In this document: positions 1 through 12,645 of the stretch, piece by piece
How positions within the stretch are numbered: the first letter of the stretch is position 1
Layout of the letters: each line of letters opens with the position of its first letter
Source: Branchiostoma floridae
Taxonomy: Eukaryota; Chordata; Leptocardii; Amphioxiformes; Branchiostomatidae
Length of the DNA: 64,000 nucleotides
NCBI RefSeq assembly: GCF_000003815.2
Contig: NC_049996.1
Coordinates: 11,698,856 to 11,762,855 of the forward strand
Reading direction: 5' to 3'
Made by a program: the position numbers and the translations under genes
Notes under the pieces: generated by a model
Seen by the model: the letters and a program-made list of their open reading frames with translations, nothing else
Told to the model about the DNA's origin: nothing
Database searches by the model: none

Positions 1-149
1 CATAAAATGTTTCTGCATAACCTAAATCTTTTTCTTCAGTGTTAATCAGCACTAAAGCATATTACAACAAACAAAGAATTTATTTTTTTTTACATTCAAA
101 GTTCAGCAAACAAAAACATTACCCCCTGCGTGAAGAATGGACTCGTCTC

Positions 150-336
150 CATTTGACCTTGCGACCCTGACGTCATATGTGGCTCGGCAGGACGTGAGTG
201 TAGACATGAGACCCACTGGTTTGTGCTGGAGGCAAGCCGTTCAACACAAGCTAGCTGCGATCAACAACTCCCTAAACCGTTCTCCTAGCCAGTGACAGCA
301 GGACTCACGCTGGAGACGCCTTCGGAGACACCTACG
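150..336 (+). promoter_or_regulatory. Candidate promoter and 5' UTR of the distal first exon
   Basis: This stretch is richer in GC and CpG than the sequence around it and sits directly before the ATG at 337. It contains a perfect cAMP-response element, TGACGTCA, at 168-175, and a TGACCT nuclear-receptor half-site at 154-159. No convincing TATA box is placed. The stop codon TAG at 286-288 is in frame upstream of the ATG, so coding cannot begin earlier in this exon. The promoter assignment is an inference from composition and motifs. Confidence 0.4.
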
Positions 337-376
337 ATGACCGCCGAGGAGCGGAAGAAGACGACGAAGCGGGACG
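337..376 (+). CDS. TR: Thyroid hormone receptor, candidate distal alternative first coding exon
   Basis: The ATG has A at -3 and is the first in-frame ATG after a stop at 286-288. The exon encodes MTAEERKKTTKRD plus one base of the next codon and stops at a consensus donor (G|GTAAGG). Its phase is identical to that of the two other first exons, so it would splice in frame to 54982. A short, highly charged, Lys/Arg-rich A/B segment resembles the basic stretch ahead of the zinc fingers in vertebrate TR alpha. The next compatible exon is 54.6 kb downstream, so it could instead belong to an unseen exon of another gene; no other gene is visible on this strand. Confidence 0.5.
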
Positions 377-552
377 GTAAGGGCTTGCGGCGAGCGTTCC
401 CCTGTGTACCAACCCCTGAACCTGGCCGTTGGAAAATTACCCTGTCTTTTGACTCGCTCCTGACGTTACAGACGGTTTCATGCCCTGTTTACGACGGCGT
501 GACTTTGCTAGATATGTTCTCTACGTGTCCATGCCTGTATTCTGAGAGAATC

Positions 553-1130
553 CGGGTCGGTATTTGACCGTGTGGCCGTTGTTTTGTCTGTCCCAGTTTA
601 AGCTTGGCAGAGGAGTTGGTTCCTCTGTATGTCTGTTGACCCCGATTGACCTTATACTTAGGACGTGTCCTCATGAGGTCAGATGTACGTCCTATCATAA
701 TTTTGACCCAGTCAGACATTGTTCATTTTTATTACTCTGTCAATGTAGCTCAAATCAAGTACAGTTTCTTATTATTTAAACACATAATCTTCAGTTGCAT
801 TTACTTGTAACTTTAAGTTATAATATTGTAAAGAACATTTGTGAAGTTACAGTATAATGTTAGACATTGGGTTTTAAACCTATATCATTAGCAAGAGATT
901 TTTCCAATGTTTGTGTTGTATTAGGGAATTCGGGACAGTATTTGACCGTATGACTGTTGTTTTGTCTGCGGGCATGCCTTTCCCAAGCCATGACAGTGGA
1001 GTGCGCTCCTCTGTTAGTGTTACATCTGTTGTCTGTTGACCCACATCAACTTTATGGGACGTGTCCTCATGAGGTCAGATCTACATCATCAGTACATGGT
1101 ATCATTTACCCAATCAGACCCTGGCCTTTA
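553..1130 (+). repeat. Local segmental duplication in the first intron (two units)
   Basis: Two related blocks, about 553-720 and 932-1125, share a series of matching segments: the 'tatttgaccgt' start, 'gttgttttgtctg', a run around 'ctgttgaccc', and then an identical stretch at 664-683 and 1060-1079. The best conserved part holds an everted pair of nuclear-receptor half-sites (666-681 and 1062-1077). The units are about 390 bases apart and are otherwise diverged. This is either a duplicated regulatory block or two copies of an old repeat. Confidence 0.65.
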
Positions 1131-2690
1131 CCATGGCTCATGGCTTCCCATACCAAACATTTCGAGTACACAAAACGTTATGTATTAAAGTTATATAAAG
1201 GACAATAGTGAAGTATAACGCTAGGCATTGCTTTGCTAAGTCAGCTTTTGACCATGACTTTGGCCTTCTTGTGCAAACAAGTATTCTTTAGAAAGCCTGA
1301 AGTGGTCACGTTTTGTGGCTGGGCCACTGAACTTTTGGGTAGTCCTTATAACCACTTATTTATATGATTATTATACTGTACAACCAAGCATCAAATCCAA
1401 ATTGTAATTTTTACAGGAACCATAATGATCATTTTAAACATTGAAAATGTGCAAAATTATGCAAATGTATTAGTCTATTTGTGTATATATTTCTGTAACT
1501 TTGTATCTTACCTTTGTTGACACAGAGCATGCAATTGCTTATGTTATTTCTACTTTCAATATTTTGTTTTCTAAGTATCATCAAAAATTGTGCATGTCAT
1601 ATTTGTATGTCTGTATACATCATACCTACACACAGCAAGTCCAGCTTTACCTGTTTTCTGAGATCGATTTAGCATATCCTGATAAATCCACCCTCAGATC
1701 CGGACTGTTCATACAAGGATACACGTATCCCGTTATACCCTGAATGTGGATATATCAAGATATAAACAAATCCTGGTATGAATTCAATGGCGTCATAGAC
1801 AGTTTCTGACTGGTTCAGAACAAAATTTCACTGGCCCGTATTGCTTTTTTACTTGCTGCAGGAAAATACTTATTTGTCAGTAACACTAGTTAATAGAAAA
1901 ATGCTTCAAAGCATGTACAATATCTACTCAGATCTACCCTTGGGAACAATCGCACACGCCATTACAGTATAGGACGGGAACATGCTTGCCCGATAGGCAC
2001 TTGCCCCAGGCAGATATATTTAATGGACTTGTCCAACCCTGTGTACGTGTGTACATTCATCATCTAAAGAAAAAGGAGGATCATTATGATTAAAAGAGCA
2101 ATGTCTAAAAATCTTACATATAAGAAATAAAATGGAAATAAGGTACATATTGATCTATCAGATACAAATGTAAACAAAATGTATTTGCGTAACTAATTTT
2201 GCATCAATAATTTTGACCCTTCTGCATAAATAATGAGCAGATGTTGGTTTTACTGAATGCCCAAGTGATCTTTTGTTACCAGTGCGTGCCCACGTGTTGC
2301 TTTATGAGATGATAAGCACGTAATTGTCTGGATTACAGGCTTTTATGTTGAAGACGAGAGGCTTTGCTGGGGCTTGGAGTGGCATTATTGTATAGAATTG
2401 TTGATGTGCTTTGAAAAGACTTGTAGAATGATAGTCTCAACTTTGTGAGTGGAATACAAACATCTACTAGTATCTTAATATAAAGTCCATCATTTTTTAA
2501 TGTCTCCCAAACAAATTTCTTGTCCCTCAATTTTCATTGTAGATTTTCTAAATTTGTTTTGGGAATTTGTCCTCCACAACTTAGATATCACAAAATGTTG
2601 GTTTAGAATTGTGAACCAACCACAGCTAATTTGGATGAGAGATTGCTGGTTTTCGCAGCAATAACAAATGAACAGCTGAATAAATTGTGA
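1131..2690. other. Intron, nothing recognised
   Basis: AT-rich non-coding sequence. The short open frames have no recognisable domain and no coding-like composition. No tRNA, hairpin or terminal-repeat element was found. Confidence 0.5.
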
Positions 2691-2693
2691 TCA

Positions 2694-2815
2694 GATGATA
2701 TGTGGGTAGGTGTTGTCACACAAAGGTCAAGGTCGAATTTGAGCACCCTGGAGGCTTTCCTTGGTACTGCAGCAGAAATTCCAGTTTTTATTCATTTTGT
2801 CCTGGACCTGCTGTT
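2694..2815 (+). repeat. Family B dispersed element, partial copy
   Basis: This matches the middle and 3' part of a family repeated at least ten times in the window. The shared signature, in order, is gatgatatgtgg, then an AAGGTCAAGGTC-type segment, a 'ggaggctttccttggtactgcagcagaa' type segment, and 'ttccagttttt'. The AGGTCA half-sites at 2724-2729 and (AGGTCG) 2730-2735 come with the repeat. The copy has no clear left end. Confidence 0.7.
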
Positions 2816-4379
2816 GTCTTCTTTTTCTGATATGCAAAGACAGCCTTGCAATAAAGCACTATCTGCTTGGCATCTGCCATATTGGAATGTTGGTATGTTA
2901 TGTATCATATTTAACCACAAGAGCATATCGTAATGTTATAAATATTAATGTACCATTATCAATTTGATGTGAATCACTGTTGGAATTTCTAACCATTTGA
3001 AAGATAATTATTTACCAATGTGTACAGAGGTTTTGTTTTCAGTGTCTCTTGAGTGGCAGGTTCCCCTCATCTTAGGTACCTCTTGGGACACCGACAGGAA
3101 GTTAGGCCAAAGGTCCCAAAATAGTTTATTTTATTTCCTGTCTTTACTCCCTTGTTGTATGCATGCCTGTTTCCTTGTAAGAGCCAGTGGGAGAAATAGA
3201 TTTAATGGAACCAGTGAAAAATTCACAGCAATGGTGAAACAAGAAATTCACAACTTTAATTCAAAGCTTTCAGATTTGAAGTGTTCGATTTCTTTGCAAT
3301 TTTGAGCAACAAATTTCAACCAAAAACTAGGAAAACACACACCATCATATTGATGCAACTTGGGCATGTATTTTGGAAGTTTTGAGGCAATTATGATCAC
3401 ATTTAGTATATTGGATGTCACTTCTGAGAATAGAACATCAATAAATACCAGAATGCTCATCTGACAGTTATACTATTAGTACAGATGTTGAACAAATTAA
3501 GAAGCATTGAGACAGACTGGATTGATAGTATGATGGATTTTCGTGCACATCTGTGCATGTGGAGCAATTATATGTTTTACGATGTTTTATGTACAATAAA
3601 ACTGACTTTTCTCTAGAAGGGTCTATATGGGGGTCCTGGCAGTGCTTAATGGTACATTTTGAAGAGCTGGCAATATGTCTAACTTAATGGTTATCAATAG
3701 ACTCATATCCTGAAACAGAAAATGTACACACCATGCTAGATTTGTGTGTCAATTGGTAAAACTAGACTGCAGACACAGATATACCTTGTGATTTTGGCCA
3801 ATCTGGCATTCGACTGCAATGCTAAGAATTTCTCAATAATGCTTAACAGTTAATTTTAGATAACAAATACATAGAATAAAAGTTACCAATTATGCTTCAC
3901 AAATTTTTCACTGACAGCGCTTATTGTTGAATTGGAGCAGACTGCCTAGTACAATTGATGGTAAATCAAAATGCGGCTCAACTTGCTGTATGAAGAATAA
4001 CATGCAAATCATCCTCTGAGACTAGTATGTGCTGGTTTGAATGATACGTTGCATGGTAACATCAAGAGCAGCAAATCTTGTTGTTTTTAGACCAAACTTG
4101 ACTCTCTGACCTTTATTGCTGAGTCTTTCTATCCGTATATGATATAATTAGCCCCTCGAGGACAGGTAGTGCACTTGAAAATTCTGCTTTGTCAAACCCA
4201 ATCAAATCAACTAAAATATAGAACAAGTGGTAGTTATTTTCATTGAATCAATACCTGCACCCTGTACCCATACATTCCATCATAGGTACAGTCAGATAAT
4301 ATCATGTTATCGCTTAGGATCTGTCCAATATTCAGAGGAGTTTTTGTAGTTAAACCTTAACCTTGGCCGATGGGATCAA
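2816..4379. other. Intron, nothing recognised
   Basis: AT-rich sequence with no supported gene. One AATAAA-containing stretch near 3590 could be the remnant of a retroelement tail, but there is too little to call it. Confidence 0.45.
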
Positions 4380-4741
4380 ATATTGATGGAACTGAAATCA
4401 TTATTTTGAACAGCAGTTATGTACATGTAGATCATGATTGTGTACAACTTATACAGATCTAAATTGTTTGCTTCCTTCTTGAAATATGGAGTTATTGCTT
4501 TGGTTCTGTCTGTCTCAGATTTTGATGGAACTGAAATCATTATTTTGAAATGCAGTAGTGTAGAACATGATTATGTACAACTTAGAGTTCTATACAGATT
4601 TAAATTGTTTGCTACATCCTTGAAATGTGCACTAGTAGGTATTGCTTTGGGTTTGTCTGTCTTAGATTTGGATGGAACTGAAATCTTTATTTTGAACTGC
4701 AGTAGATCATTATTACAGTTTTACAATTACAGATCTAAATC
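4380..4741 (+). repeat. Local tandem array sharing a 'gatggaactgaaatc' core
   Basis: The segment contains three imperfect repeats of roughly 110-150 bases marked by 'gatggaactgaaatcattattttgaa'-like cores at about 4384, 4521 and 4671, each followed by a 'cagatctaaattgtttgct' type block. A fourth half-unit runs into the family B element at 4742. The array produces a spurious 122-codon open frame (4434-4802). Confidence 0.7.
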
Positions 4742-4935
4742 TGTTGCTACCTCCATGAAAAATGGAGGTATCGTTTTGGTTCTGTCTGTCTGTGTTTTCT
4801 GATATTTGTGGTCAGCATAACTTAAAAACTTATATGGTCTGATTGTGATGATATGTGGTATGTGGGTAGACGCTGGGCAGACGAAGGTCAAACTTGATGA
4901 AGGCTCTCCTAGCGGCTTTCTTTGTTGGGATTTGT
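4742..4935 (+). repeat. Family B dispersed element, near-complete copy
   Basis: The copy begins with the family's diagnostic hairpin (acctccat, spacer, atggaggt). The 'gtctgtctgtgttt', 'gtggtcagcataact', 'gattgtgatgatatgtggtatgtgggtag' and 'gcagacgaaggtcaa' type segments follow. The end is decayed near 'cggctttctttg'. No coding capacity is seen; it looks like a non-autonomous dispersed element of unknown class. Confidence 0.75.
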
Positions 4936-5398
4936 GTGCATCATCGCGTTCTTATAGAAAATGTCAGGTCTTAAAATAGCATCTGCATATGCACCTTGCT
5001 GGGGTTAAATGTGTAATTGCATTTAAATGCGCCCAGAGCAGTTTTTAGAGCATTAAAATCAAAAATATTCTGGATGAGACAATCGTACAATATTGACATT
5101 TACTTCAACATACTAGCACATTTGTATCATTATTCCGTACTTTCAGCGTTTAAAAGGACGCTTTCGGAAAATTTGGAATAATGACACATGCAGCGCTCAG
5201 ATTTGCAATGAGTTCCCAATGACGTCTCATCTTTGCTCAACAAAGGTCGATATGCAATTAGAAAGTGTTATTTAGGCTTTCTGTAAAAATAACTCGAAAA
5301 TTGCATTTTAAAAGACCAAAAAATTGCCCTGGGTTCCTTTAACTGTGATCAGATATTGCAGTGATCAGAGATTGCATAGAAGAGAGAAATTGGCTTAT

Positions 5399-5560
5399 TA
5401 TCTTCATGAAAAATGGAGATATAGTTTCATGTCTGTCTGTGTTTCTGGAGTATTTTAGTTAGCATAACTCAAGAACCTCTGGATGGATTACAATGATATT
5501 TGGTATGTGGGTTGGTGTTGGGAAGACGAAGGTCAGAGTCAATTTTGTATGTTTTGACCT
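5399..5560 (+). repeat. Family B dispersed element, copy
   Basis: It starts with a mutated terminal hairpin (catgaaaaatgg) and carries all the internal blocks through 'gggaagacgaaggtcag', then decays. It lies on the same strand as the copies at 2694 and 4742. Confidence 0.75.
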
Positions 5561-6350
5561 AGATGACCTATGGTTTTAAAAAAAAAACATTTTTTTTGGT
5601 GGCAGATAGCTTGTGACGTAAGCACGTTTTTGGTGGTTTCAACATGTTGTAGAGGATACAGTTAAAATGGCAAACATTAAAACTGGGCGCAAAAACTTCA
5701 GCATTTACAGTAGGCCAAAGGAAAAAGCAATTCCAGGACAAAAAATAAAACATGTTCAAATGTTGGCTTGTGCAGATGAAAAGTAAAGTTTATGCTTGGC
5801 TGCATGCAATAGACAGGTGAGGCTATTATGTCCACAGCACATATATGTGTAAAGGCACGCACAATGCAATGGGCTAGATCATCACCAGCATAAATCATTT
5901 CTGTCTTTCTGTCTCAACTCTTGTTGAACTTTTGCTGTCTTTGATTTATTCATAAAAGCTACGATCATACCGGTATGACTTTTTTATTGTGGTCCCTCCG
6001 TCTTGATCTATTCTCCGTAGTTAATTGCATTAGGTTTTGGATGTCGGTGAGAATTCAGTTCGCTTTCGCAGAACCGCAATCCATCACGAGACAGTATCCC
6101 CTTTAGCACTCTAAGATAGAATTACCAGTTGCTACCATGACAATTTGCCGGCCCTGAAAGATTATACTCTTTCACCAGTATTGCTGTCTAGGTTTAATGC
6201 CTTTATGTCAGACATTTGTCGAATTCCAATCTTCCATTTGAACCACCTTGACCGCGGAATTCCGGGAATTCCAAACCCCATTTGACACAGCGGGAGATTG
6301 GCAAAGCTGTGCAACTTACCTTCGTGAGGTGATAAGGAATAAACCCAGGT
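5561..6350. other. Intron, nothing recognised
   Basis: Low-information AT-rich sequence. The region 5990-6350 is less AT-rich but shows no coding frame or splice pattern that I can support. Confidence 0.4.
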
Positions 6351-6357
6351 ACCTAAT

Positions 6358-6437
6358 GTAGGTGTCATGTGACTGTTATGGGGGTTAATCCGGACTGTAG
6401 GTCTCATGTGACGGTTATGGGGGTTAATCCGGACTAA
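6358..6437. repeat. Two-unit 40-base tandem repeat
   Basis: Units 6358-6397 and 6398-6437 differ at only a few positions and share a 'gttatgggggttaatccgg' segment. They create a repetitive 117-codon minus-strand open frame (6162-6515) that is not a gene. Confidence 0.8.
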
Positions 6438-6439
6438 AT

Positions 6440-7499
6440 ATTCGGATTTTCCATGAAGAACGTCTGGCACGATGACCTTTATGACGTGGTAATAAATCGA
6501 AAGCGTCTTCTTCAACTTTATTGCTATTCTTAAGGGCTTTTGTTAGACAGCATTGGTATAGAGCTTTCATATAAAATATATATCATAGGCGAATATATGG
6601 CTATATTTTGACCTCTCCCGACAAAGGTACGCTTATCTAGGATCTGCATTATCCTGAAATGTAGTTCTTTTTCTCTAAGGCTGATGAATTACCATACACA
6701 CAATGGACTGGATATGGATTTGCTATGATATATGATATACGTGCTTCGGCTGTTAGATTAAGGGTCAGTAAAAATTTATTAAGTACTTTACTGGGAAGTT
6801 GACCCCTTAAAAAACAAATCTGTATCCCCTCTTTAGAATTTTTTTATTATCGTTATATAACTTGCTAACAAAATACATTATTTATATCTATTTCTAGTTC
6901 ACAAATTACAGGGAATTATATGTCTGTCTGCCTTGTATAGGTGGCTTACACAAAGAGCCACCAGTGTCCAGTAATGAAATCTAAAAATATAAGAAGTAGA
7001 CAATAGATCACAGTTAGGACCTTCTATCATGGGGACAATACCCCCAAGCTACCATTTGAAAGATGATGTAAAATGATAGAATAGGTTTCTAATAGTGAAA
7101 AAAACACATAGATGTTTGAAAATTGTTCTAAACTAGTGATATTTTTGCAGCTGTTGCTTTCACAATGTTTCCAACATATATAAATATGTTCAAACATGTT
7201 CATATTTTTATTTCTCATTGTGACTGAATTTGAATATGTATGACTTATTACAAATATTATTCAAAAACCCTCTATGTGACTTAGAATGGGCTCTAAGTCA
7301 AGATTGGAAGGATTTTGTAATTGTATACTATATGTACATGTGTGCATGGTACAGAGTTTGAAACAATGTTGACGTTTTATTGAATTGAGTTGTTGGCCTG
7401 GAATAAACATCTTTTCCACTCAATCAATGACTGTCAACAGCGTTATGATGGATTTCTTTCTGAAGGACACATGCGCAGTCCTGTGGAAAAAACTGTATG
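6440..7499. other. Intron, nothing recognised
   Basis: AT-rich sequence without a recognised gene, RNA or repeat end. Confidence 0.45.
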
Positions 7500-7713
7500 T
7501 ACTGTAAATGTATTTAAGTTTGCGGGGATATAATTTCGCGGTAGCGGGAAAAAGGAGTGTTTGCAGTGGTTTTATTTCGTGGTAGCGCCATGTGTTGTAG
7601 TCAATTAAATGTACTGCCATAGAAAAATGTTTGCAGTTTTAAGTTCAGGGTGAATTGGCAACGCGAAAAACTGCAAACATGGAACCACCACAAACATTTC
7701 TGCATTTACAGTA
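7500..7713. repeat. Family A fold-back MITE, full-length copy
   Basis: The element runs from tactgtaaatg to catttacagta, so its ends are inverted copies of each other. Between them, gcg-rich words (tttgcgggga, ttcgcggtagcggg) recur as inverted repeats and the whole could fold back on itself. Its length of 214 bases matches the copy at 16915. A non-autonomous DNA transposon is the likely origin; there is no open frame. Confidence 0.8.
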
Positions 7714-9209
7714 TGTTGTTGTTATACTAAGGGATGATCAATATGTATCTGGCCTTACCCAGAAATAAGCTTAAGATGCTCAACTCAAATCAAGGGGCAT
7801 AATTATCATAATCTATTATCTTAGTAATAGTATCAAACCAAATTTCACAATGATTTGAATTTTGTTAAACATTAACTTAGTTACTACTTTGTATACCCCC
7901 AAATTTATTTATTTGCACCTTATTTTTTGTTGAGGCCGAGAAGTTATTGATCACCCCTACTAACTTAAGGTAACCCTCTCCCCACTGTCTAGCCTGGGAA
8001 CCAATCCTAACTTGGTGCCAACAGATAACCTTAGCTAGTGGAAAGTTACATAAAATTGTGTTCCATGCATAATTTAGCATGGCGTTAGTTTAACCCATTA
8101 TATATATTATTAGCCAAAATGGCTCAACATTGATACTGTTAATCAAGTTTCACACAATGCATGAGTTGATGAAGAGTACTAGGATACACTTGAGTAAGCT
8201 TGTATTATAGCTGTAGTATAGCATATGTAATTAGGTCTCTGACGCAGATACAACGTCAGACGCCATGCCCTCAAGGTCTGTTATTGTAGCACGAATATTC
8301 AAATTAGTTTCTCCTCTTGGAAAACTACAATGGCGTGACAAGCAAATGGTATTATATATATCATAGCTTATATCATGTGCTAATAATTATGTGGCTCATA
8401 CCTTGAATGCCAAATCAAAGTCAGTTACCTTATTAACAAGAAGTCACAGTATTTATTTTGTTATCTTTAGAAAGAAAATTATCTTCTTTATTCATATTTC
8501 TGTACTTAAGAAGAAATGTCATATTTCTGCAGGACTGAAACATTGGCTTTGGTATTTGCAGAAAGGTTTTTGGCAACACCTCAGAGGTGGAGGCATTTTT
8601 GGAATTGCAGGTAAAATTTGGACATCAGGCAAAATTTCTGATTGTGAACAAAAGTTGTTAATGTTGGGAAGGGGTGACTTTGTTCCCACAGCCAAACTCT
8701 AGACAATTAGACTACCGTAAATATTAATATGTTTGCAGTGGTTTTATTGTTAGAGCATTCAAAGTGACCTCTCCACCTCAAGTCAAATGCATGACATAAC
8801 TGATATGTGTTTCTAATGTATGAACAGTAACTGTACTGCAGTTTCAGCTGCATATTAAGACACTCTGAAAACCTCCTTGTCCGTTCTACTGCAAAATCAA
8901 CTCTGCAAAAATAAATGAGTTCACAGTAATCCCACCAGGTGAAGCACTAGCTGACTTATGATGGTCTGAGACAGCTGGTGTTTGACTCTCAGGAAGACAA
9001 TAGTTGTTACCAGGTGGGGCTTGGAACTATTGTGTTTGATCCACTCAGGTGTATTAATATCATAATTGTCCCAAGTATGGCGATGATGCCATATGTCACT
9101 CACACCAAGGTTTAATTACTAGTGCAGCTTCTCTCTTTGTTTGGGTGATCGATGCTCTCACGGAACAAGCCAAATAGCATAATAGTATTCTTTAGTTGAT
9201 GTAACAGTG
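7714..9209. other. Intron with one family A fragment
   Basis: About 8714-8750 is a left-end fragment of family A (accgtaaata through tttgcagtggtttta). The rest shows nothing recognisable. Confidence 0.45.
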
Positions 9210-9450
9210 GGGTTCAAGCACCACCAACTGACCACTCCAAATGGTCCGTACCTTTAGAGTAGTGGTGATTGTGTTGGGTTGGTAAACTCGCGTGCCTGTG
9301 TTCGATTCCTGGGAGCTAGGAGGCTGTTTCTACTCACCTCTTGTGTTTCAGTGTTTCCCACACTGGTCCTGTGAGTAATGGCAAAGTGTTTTGCACAGGG
9401 ATATCGCACTCAGAGATTCAAGAACAAATCTTAAAGTTAAATTAAACTAA
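9210..9450 (+). repeat. tRNA-derived SINE, family F
   Basis: It starts at tgtaacagtggggttcaag, a 5' end shared with 35860. An internal polymerase III-like pair follows: a degenerate A box around 'agtggtgattgtg' and a strong B box 'gttcgattcc' near 9300. A second partial copy of the family lies at about 9470-9710. The tRNA-derived class is inferred from the B box. Confidence 0.65.
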
Positions 9451-9469
9451 AAAGAGAAGGGGAAGTAGG

Positions 9470-9710
9470 GTAACAGTCTGTGGCGTTCAAACACTTCCAA
9501 CTGACCATTCCAAATGATCTCGACCTTTTGGTGTAGTGGTGATAATGTGTTGGTAAACTAGTGGGCCTGGGTTTCATTCCCGGAAGCCAGGAGACTGTTT
9601 CTACTTGCATCTGATGTTCCAACATGTTCAAAGGAAGGCTTTGCTTTATTTGCCTTCTCTCTGTTGGGTTACTTGATACTACATCTTTGCATGAAACTTG
9701 CATTGATGAA
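9470..9710 (+). repeat. tRNA-derived SINE, family F, second copy
   Basis: It repeats the order of the preceding copy: 'gttcaaacacttccaactgacc', then 'tggtgtagtggtgat', a B box 'gtttcattcc', and 'ctgtttctact'. It is in tandem with and in the same orientation as the copy at 9210. Confidence 0.65.
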
Positions 9711-10497
9711 AGTAGAGGTTCGCAGTAAAAGGGTTTTACAGCTAACTGAAGTTATTGCTATTGTTATTGGGTGGGCTCTTTACAGCCAAGGGCTGAATTG
9801 TTAGGATCTGTAATGCAGGTTGAATACAATGCCTAATGACCTCAGTTCAATACTACACAGTACATGTCATTTTCCTACTTTTAAGATAACATTACCATTG
9901 GCTGGATGGTACCCGGTTTCATGTATAGTATATAACCAATAACATGATGAAAATATGAGGTGTTATCTTTCCTAGTCTTGGGACAGAGTCTTATTCTGAA
10001 TTAGCAATTGACATTTTTAGTGCACAAAGGCTTCGAGTTCCTTTCTGCTGACAGTATGAGATGAGTTGTGAAACATTTTATTGATTAGCAATAAAACTGT
10101 GTGGAGAATGGTAAGCCTTACAGGAATGAAGAAAGAGCTGTGAAATTTCTGGTATTCACTGAGCCGAAACTTTATCCAGTCTGGTAGACATACATGTGCA
10201 TGCACACGAAATATAATTAGGTCTTATGTAACTCACCTCCCGGGCAGCTTGCCCTAACTTTATTATGCTGTCTTAGTGGTTTCAGTTTCCATCCAGTTGG
10301 AGTGCTATGTTCTGTGGTGCTATTTTTAGACCTTTCATGGTCATTTTAAATTCCAGACCAGACATGTGTCTGGAAGGTTTTGAAGCAGAGAGCATATCTC
10401 CTTTAGTTCTTACTAATTAAGTTCCCAAAAAGTACAACAGTTAACATTAGAGAGCGTATTCTGTAATTCATGATTTGTAAACGGTAAGTTAATTTTC
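9711..10497. other. Intron, nothing recognised
   Basis: No supported gene or repeat boundary was found. Confidence 0.45.
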
Positions 10498-11210
10498 AGA
10501 GGCGGTGGCACCAAGGCCTTCTAGGGGGGTCCGGAGGCATGCACCCCTGTTAAAATTTTCACCAACATATTTTTACCATTTCGAGCGCCGAAGACACAAG
10601 CCATTGCAAGGTTAGGGGAATTTGAAGTCTAGACCCTCTAAAATGCCATTTCCTGGATTTTGAGGGACAAATTTTGCTGACAGACTAAGCTGAATTTAAT
10701 GATACATGTACTTCTATTAGAGAAAAGAATTTTTGAGGATGACAACCCACGCTCTAACATATTTTGCACTACACCGTCTCAAGCGCTGAAGACGCAAGCT
10801 GTCGCAAGGGAGGTTGGAGAAATTTTGAAATCAGGACACTTGAAACATCTTTTCGTGTATTTGAGGGGCACATTTTGCTTGTAAACAAAGCTAAGTTTGA
10901 TAATGAAATTTCTGTTAGTGAAAAAGGTTTTGGAGGACAACACTCTGGCCACATATTTCCGCCATGATTCCTCACAAGGAAAGTCCTTAGAAATTTTAAA
11001 ATCTACACCCTCTGAAATCTGGACCTGAGAAATTTTGAAATCTAGACTAGCAAGGTTTGATGAAATTTTCATCAGTGAAAATAAACACAAGGCTAATCAG
11101 CTTGATTTTGGGTAGTGTCAGCTTATTTCATTTTGGGAGCGACGCCCCCAAGACTAATCTTTTGTTGGGGCGTTTGCCCCCCCCCCCCCCCCTGTGCCGC
11201 CGCCTTAGAG
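10498..11210. mobile_element. Probable non-autonomous DNA transposon with gcggcggcac ends
   Basis: The left end (gaggcggtggcacc) and the right end (gtgccgccgcctta) are inverted copies. Inside are short repeated modules such as 'gaaattttgaaatc' and 'gcgctgaagac'/'gcgccgaagac', and an 18-22 base C run near 11171-11192 that sits by the right end. The open frames at 10699-10884 and 10779-11090 fall within it and show no transposase motif. Confidence 0.55.
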
Positions 11211-12645
11211 GTCAAAATTCAACCGCTTAAATTTCATCATTGCAATTATTCCATTACTGTGCGAAGGCAGGCTAGAACCTTGTTCCAACCGCTAAACTCT
11301 AATGTCGTGCCCTTTCCTCCAGACCGCTTAAATTACTGACTCCAAGATCAATTGGATTTACAGTACTTTGTCTGCTGTCACTATGGATGTCTTATTTCGT
11401 AAACGTGATGTTCTCTGTATATTTTAGATCAATATATGAGATGTATGTTGGTTTACTTTTGGCTGAAGTTGACATAGGACATGTTTACCTTAGAAATTAC
11501 TGTCAGTCTGTGGACCCCTGGTAGTCAGCAAACTGAATAACTCCAATCTGTCCTGACATGACCATTGTTCTTGCAGTACAGGTGTGGTAACTGTTGTCAG
11601 TAACACCAGAGACTATGGACAGGTGTGTCTGAGGACATAGGTCTTGACGTCAAGCAATAGATAAAAACCTGTCTGGTCTTGTCAGTCTTGTGCTTTTACT
11701 GTCATGCATTTTATAGATGTAGGATTTCATTGTTACATTCAGGAAAATATTGGAGGTATACAATTCTTAATTTCTTTTTTCATATAACTAGACTAACTCT
11801 ATGAGACCACTCTTACTATGTAGTATGGGATAAGAATGTGACTTTACAATTATTGGTGGAAATTTAAACATCTAGGCATTTTTGTTATATTGTCCTATAT
11901 GTAAAATGCAGGGGTCACCACATGTCAATTTGCAATTGAATTTTCTATATTTGAATTTATATCATATAACAGTCTTTTACATCTGGGATGCTGTGTTAAT
12001 ATTCAAGTGCGCAGTTTCTGATTCAATTTGCAGTAGTGGTGCATATTAACCGTCTGCCAAGTCTTTGCCTTTCCAGGAAATAGTACGTTCCACAAAGAAT
12101 TTTCCAGGTACACTCAGTCTTTGCTACATGTTGATCATCACCTAAGGACTCATCGGGGGATGCTTGATAAAAAGATTGTCTCATCCTGTAGACACTTCTG
12201 TCTGCTTCGGCTTTGGCTTTTCTCCAGAAAAATTTTAATTATTATAGGCTCTGCCTTTAGGATTTTTGGCAAGAGAATGAAGCAGTTCTCCTATTTCAAA
12301 AGTGTCTGGGATTTCTTAATTGCTTATTCTACATGTATGCCTTGCAGGTGCGTGAACGAAATGTATCATTAAAATAGTGTCTTGTTGCCTTTTCACCATT
12401 ACAAGTATGGTGGAAACTTGGAAACATAATTTGATCCACAAAAGCATTACCCTTAGACCCTAGTCCTTTAGTAATGTAATACTCCATTAAAAATTGTACA
12501 TGTGAGTTTTTCATTTTAATGGCTTGTCTGCAATCTCAGTAAGATAAAGTAAAAAGTTTGGATTGTTGAACATTACCCAAAGACTTCTTTGGGCCACATG
12601 TTGCTACTGGCTTCAGTCTGATCAAGTTTCAGTATTGTTGCAAGT
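11211..12645. other. Intron, nothing recognised
   Basis: AT-rich non-coding sequence with no repeat ends or coding frames that I can support. Confidence 0.45.

Noticed and set aside
6162-6515. 117-codon minus-strand frame
   Set aside because: Its length comes from the 40-base tandem repeat (INPHNxHMxPT twice); there is no domain.
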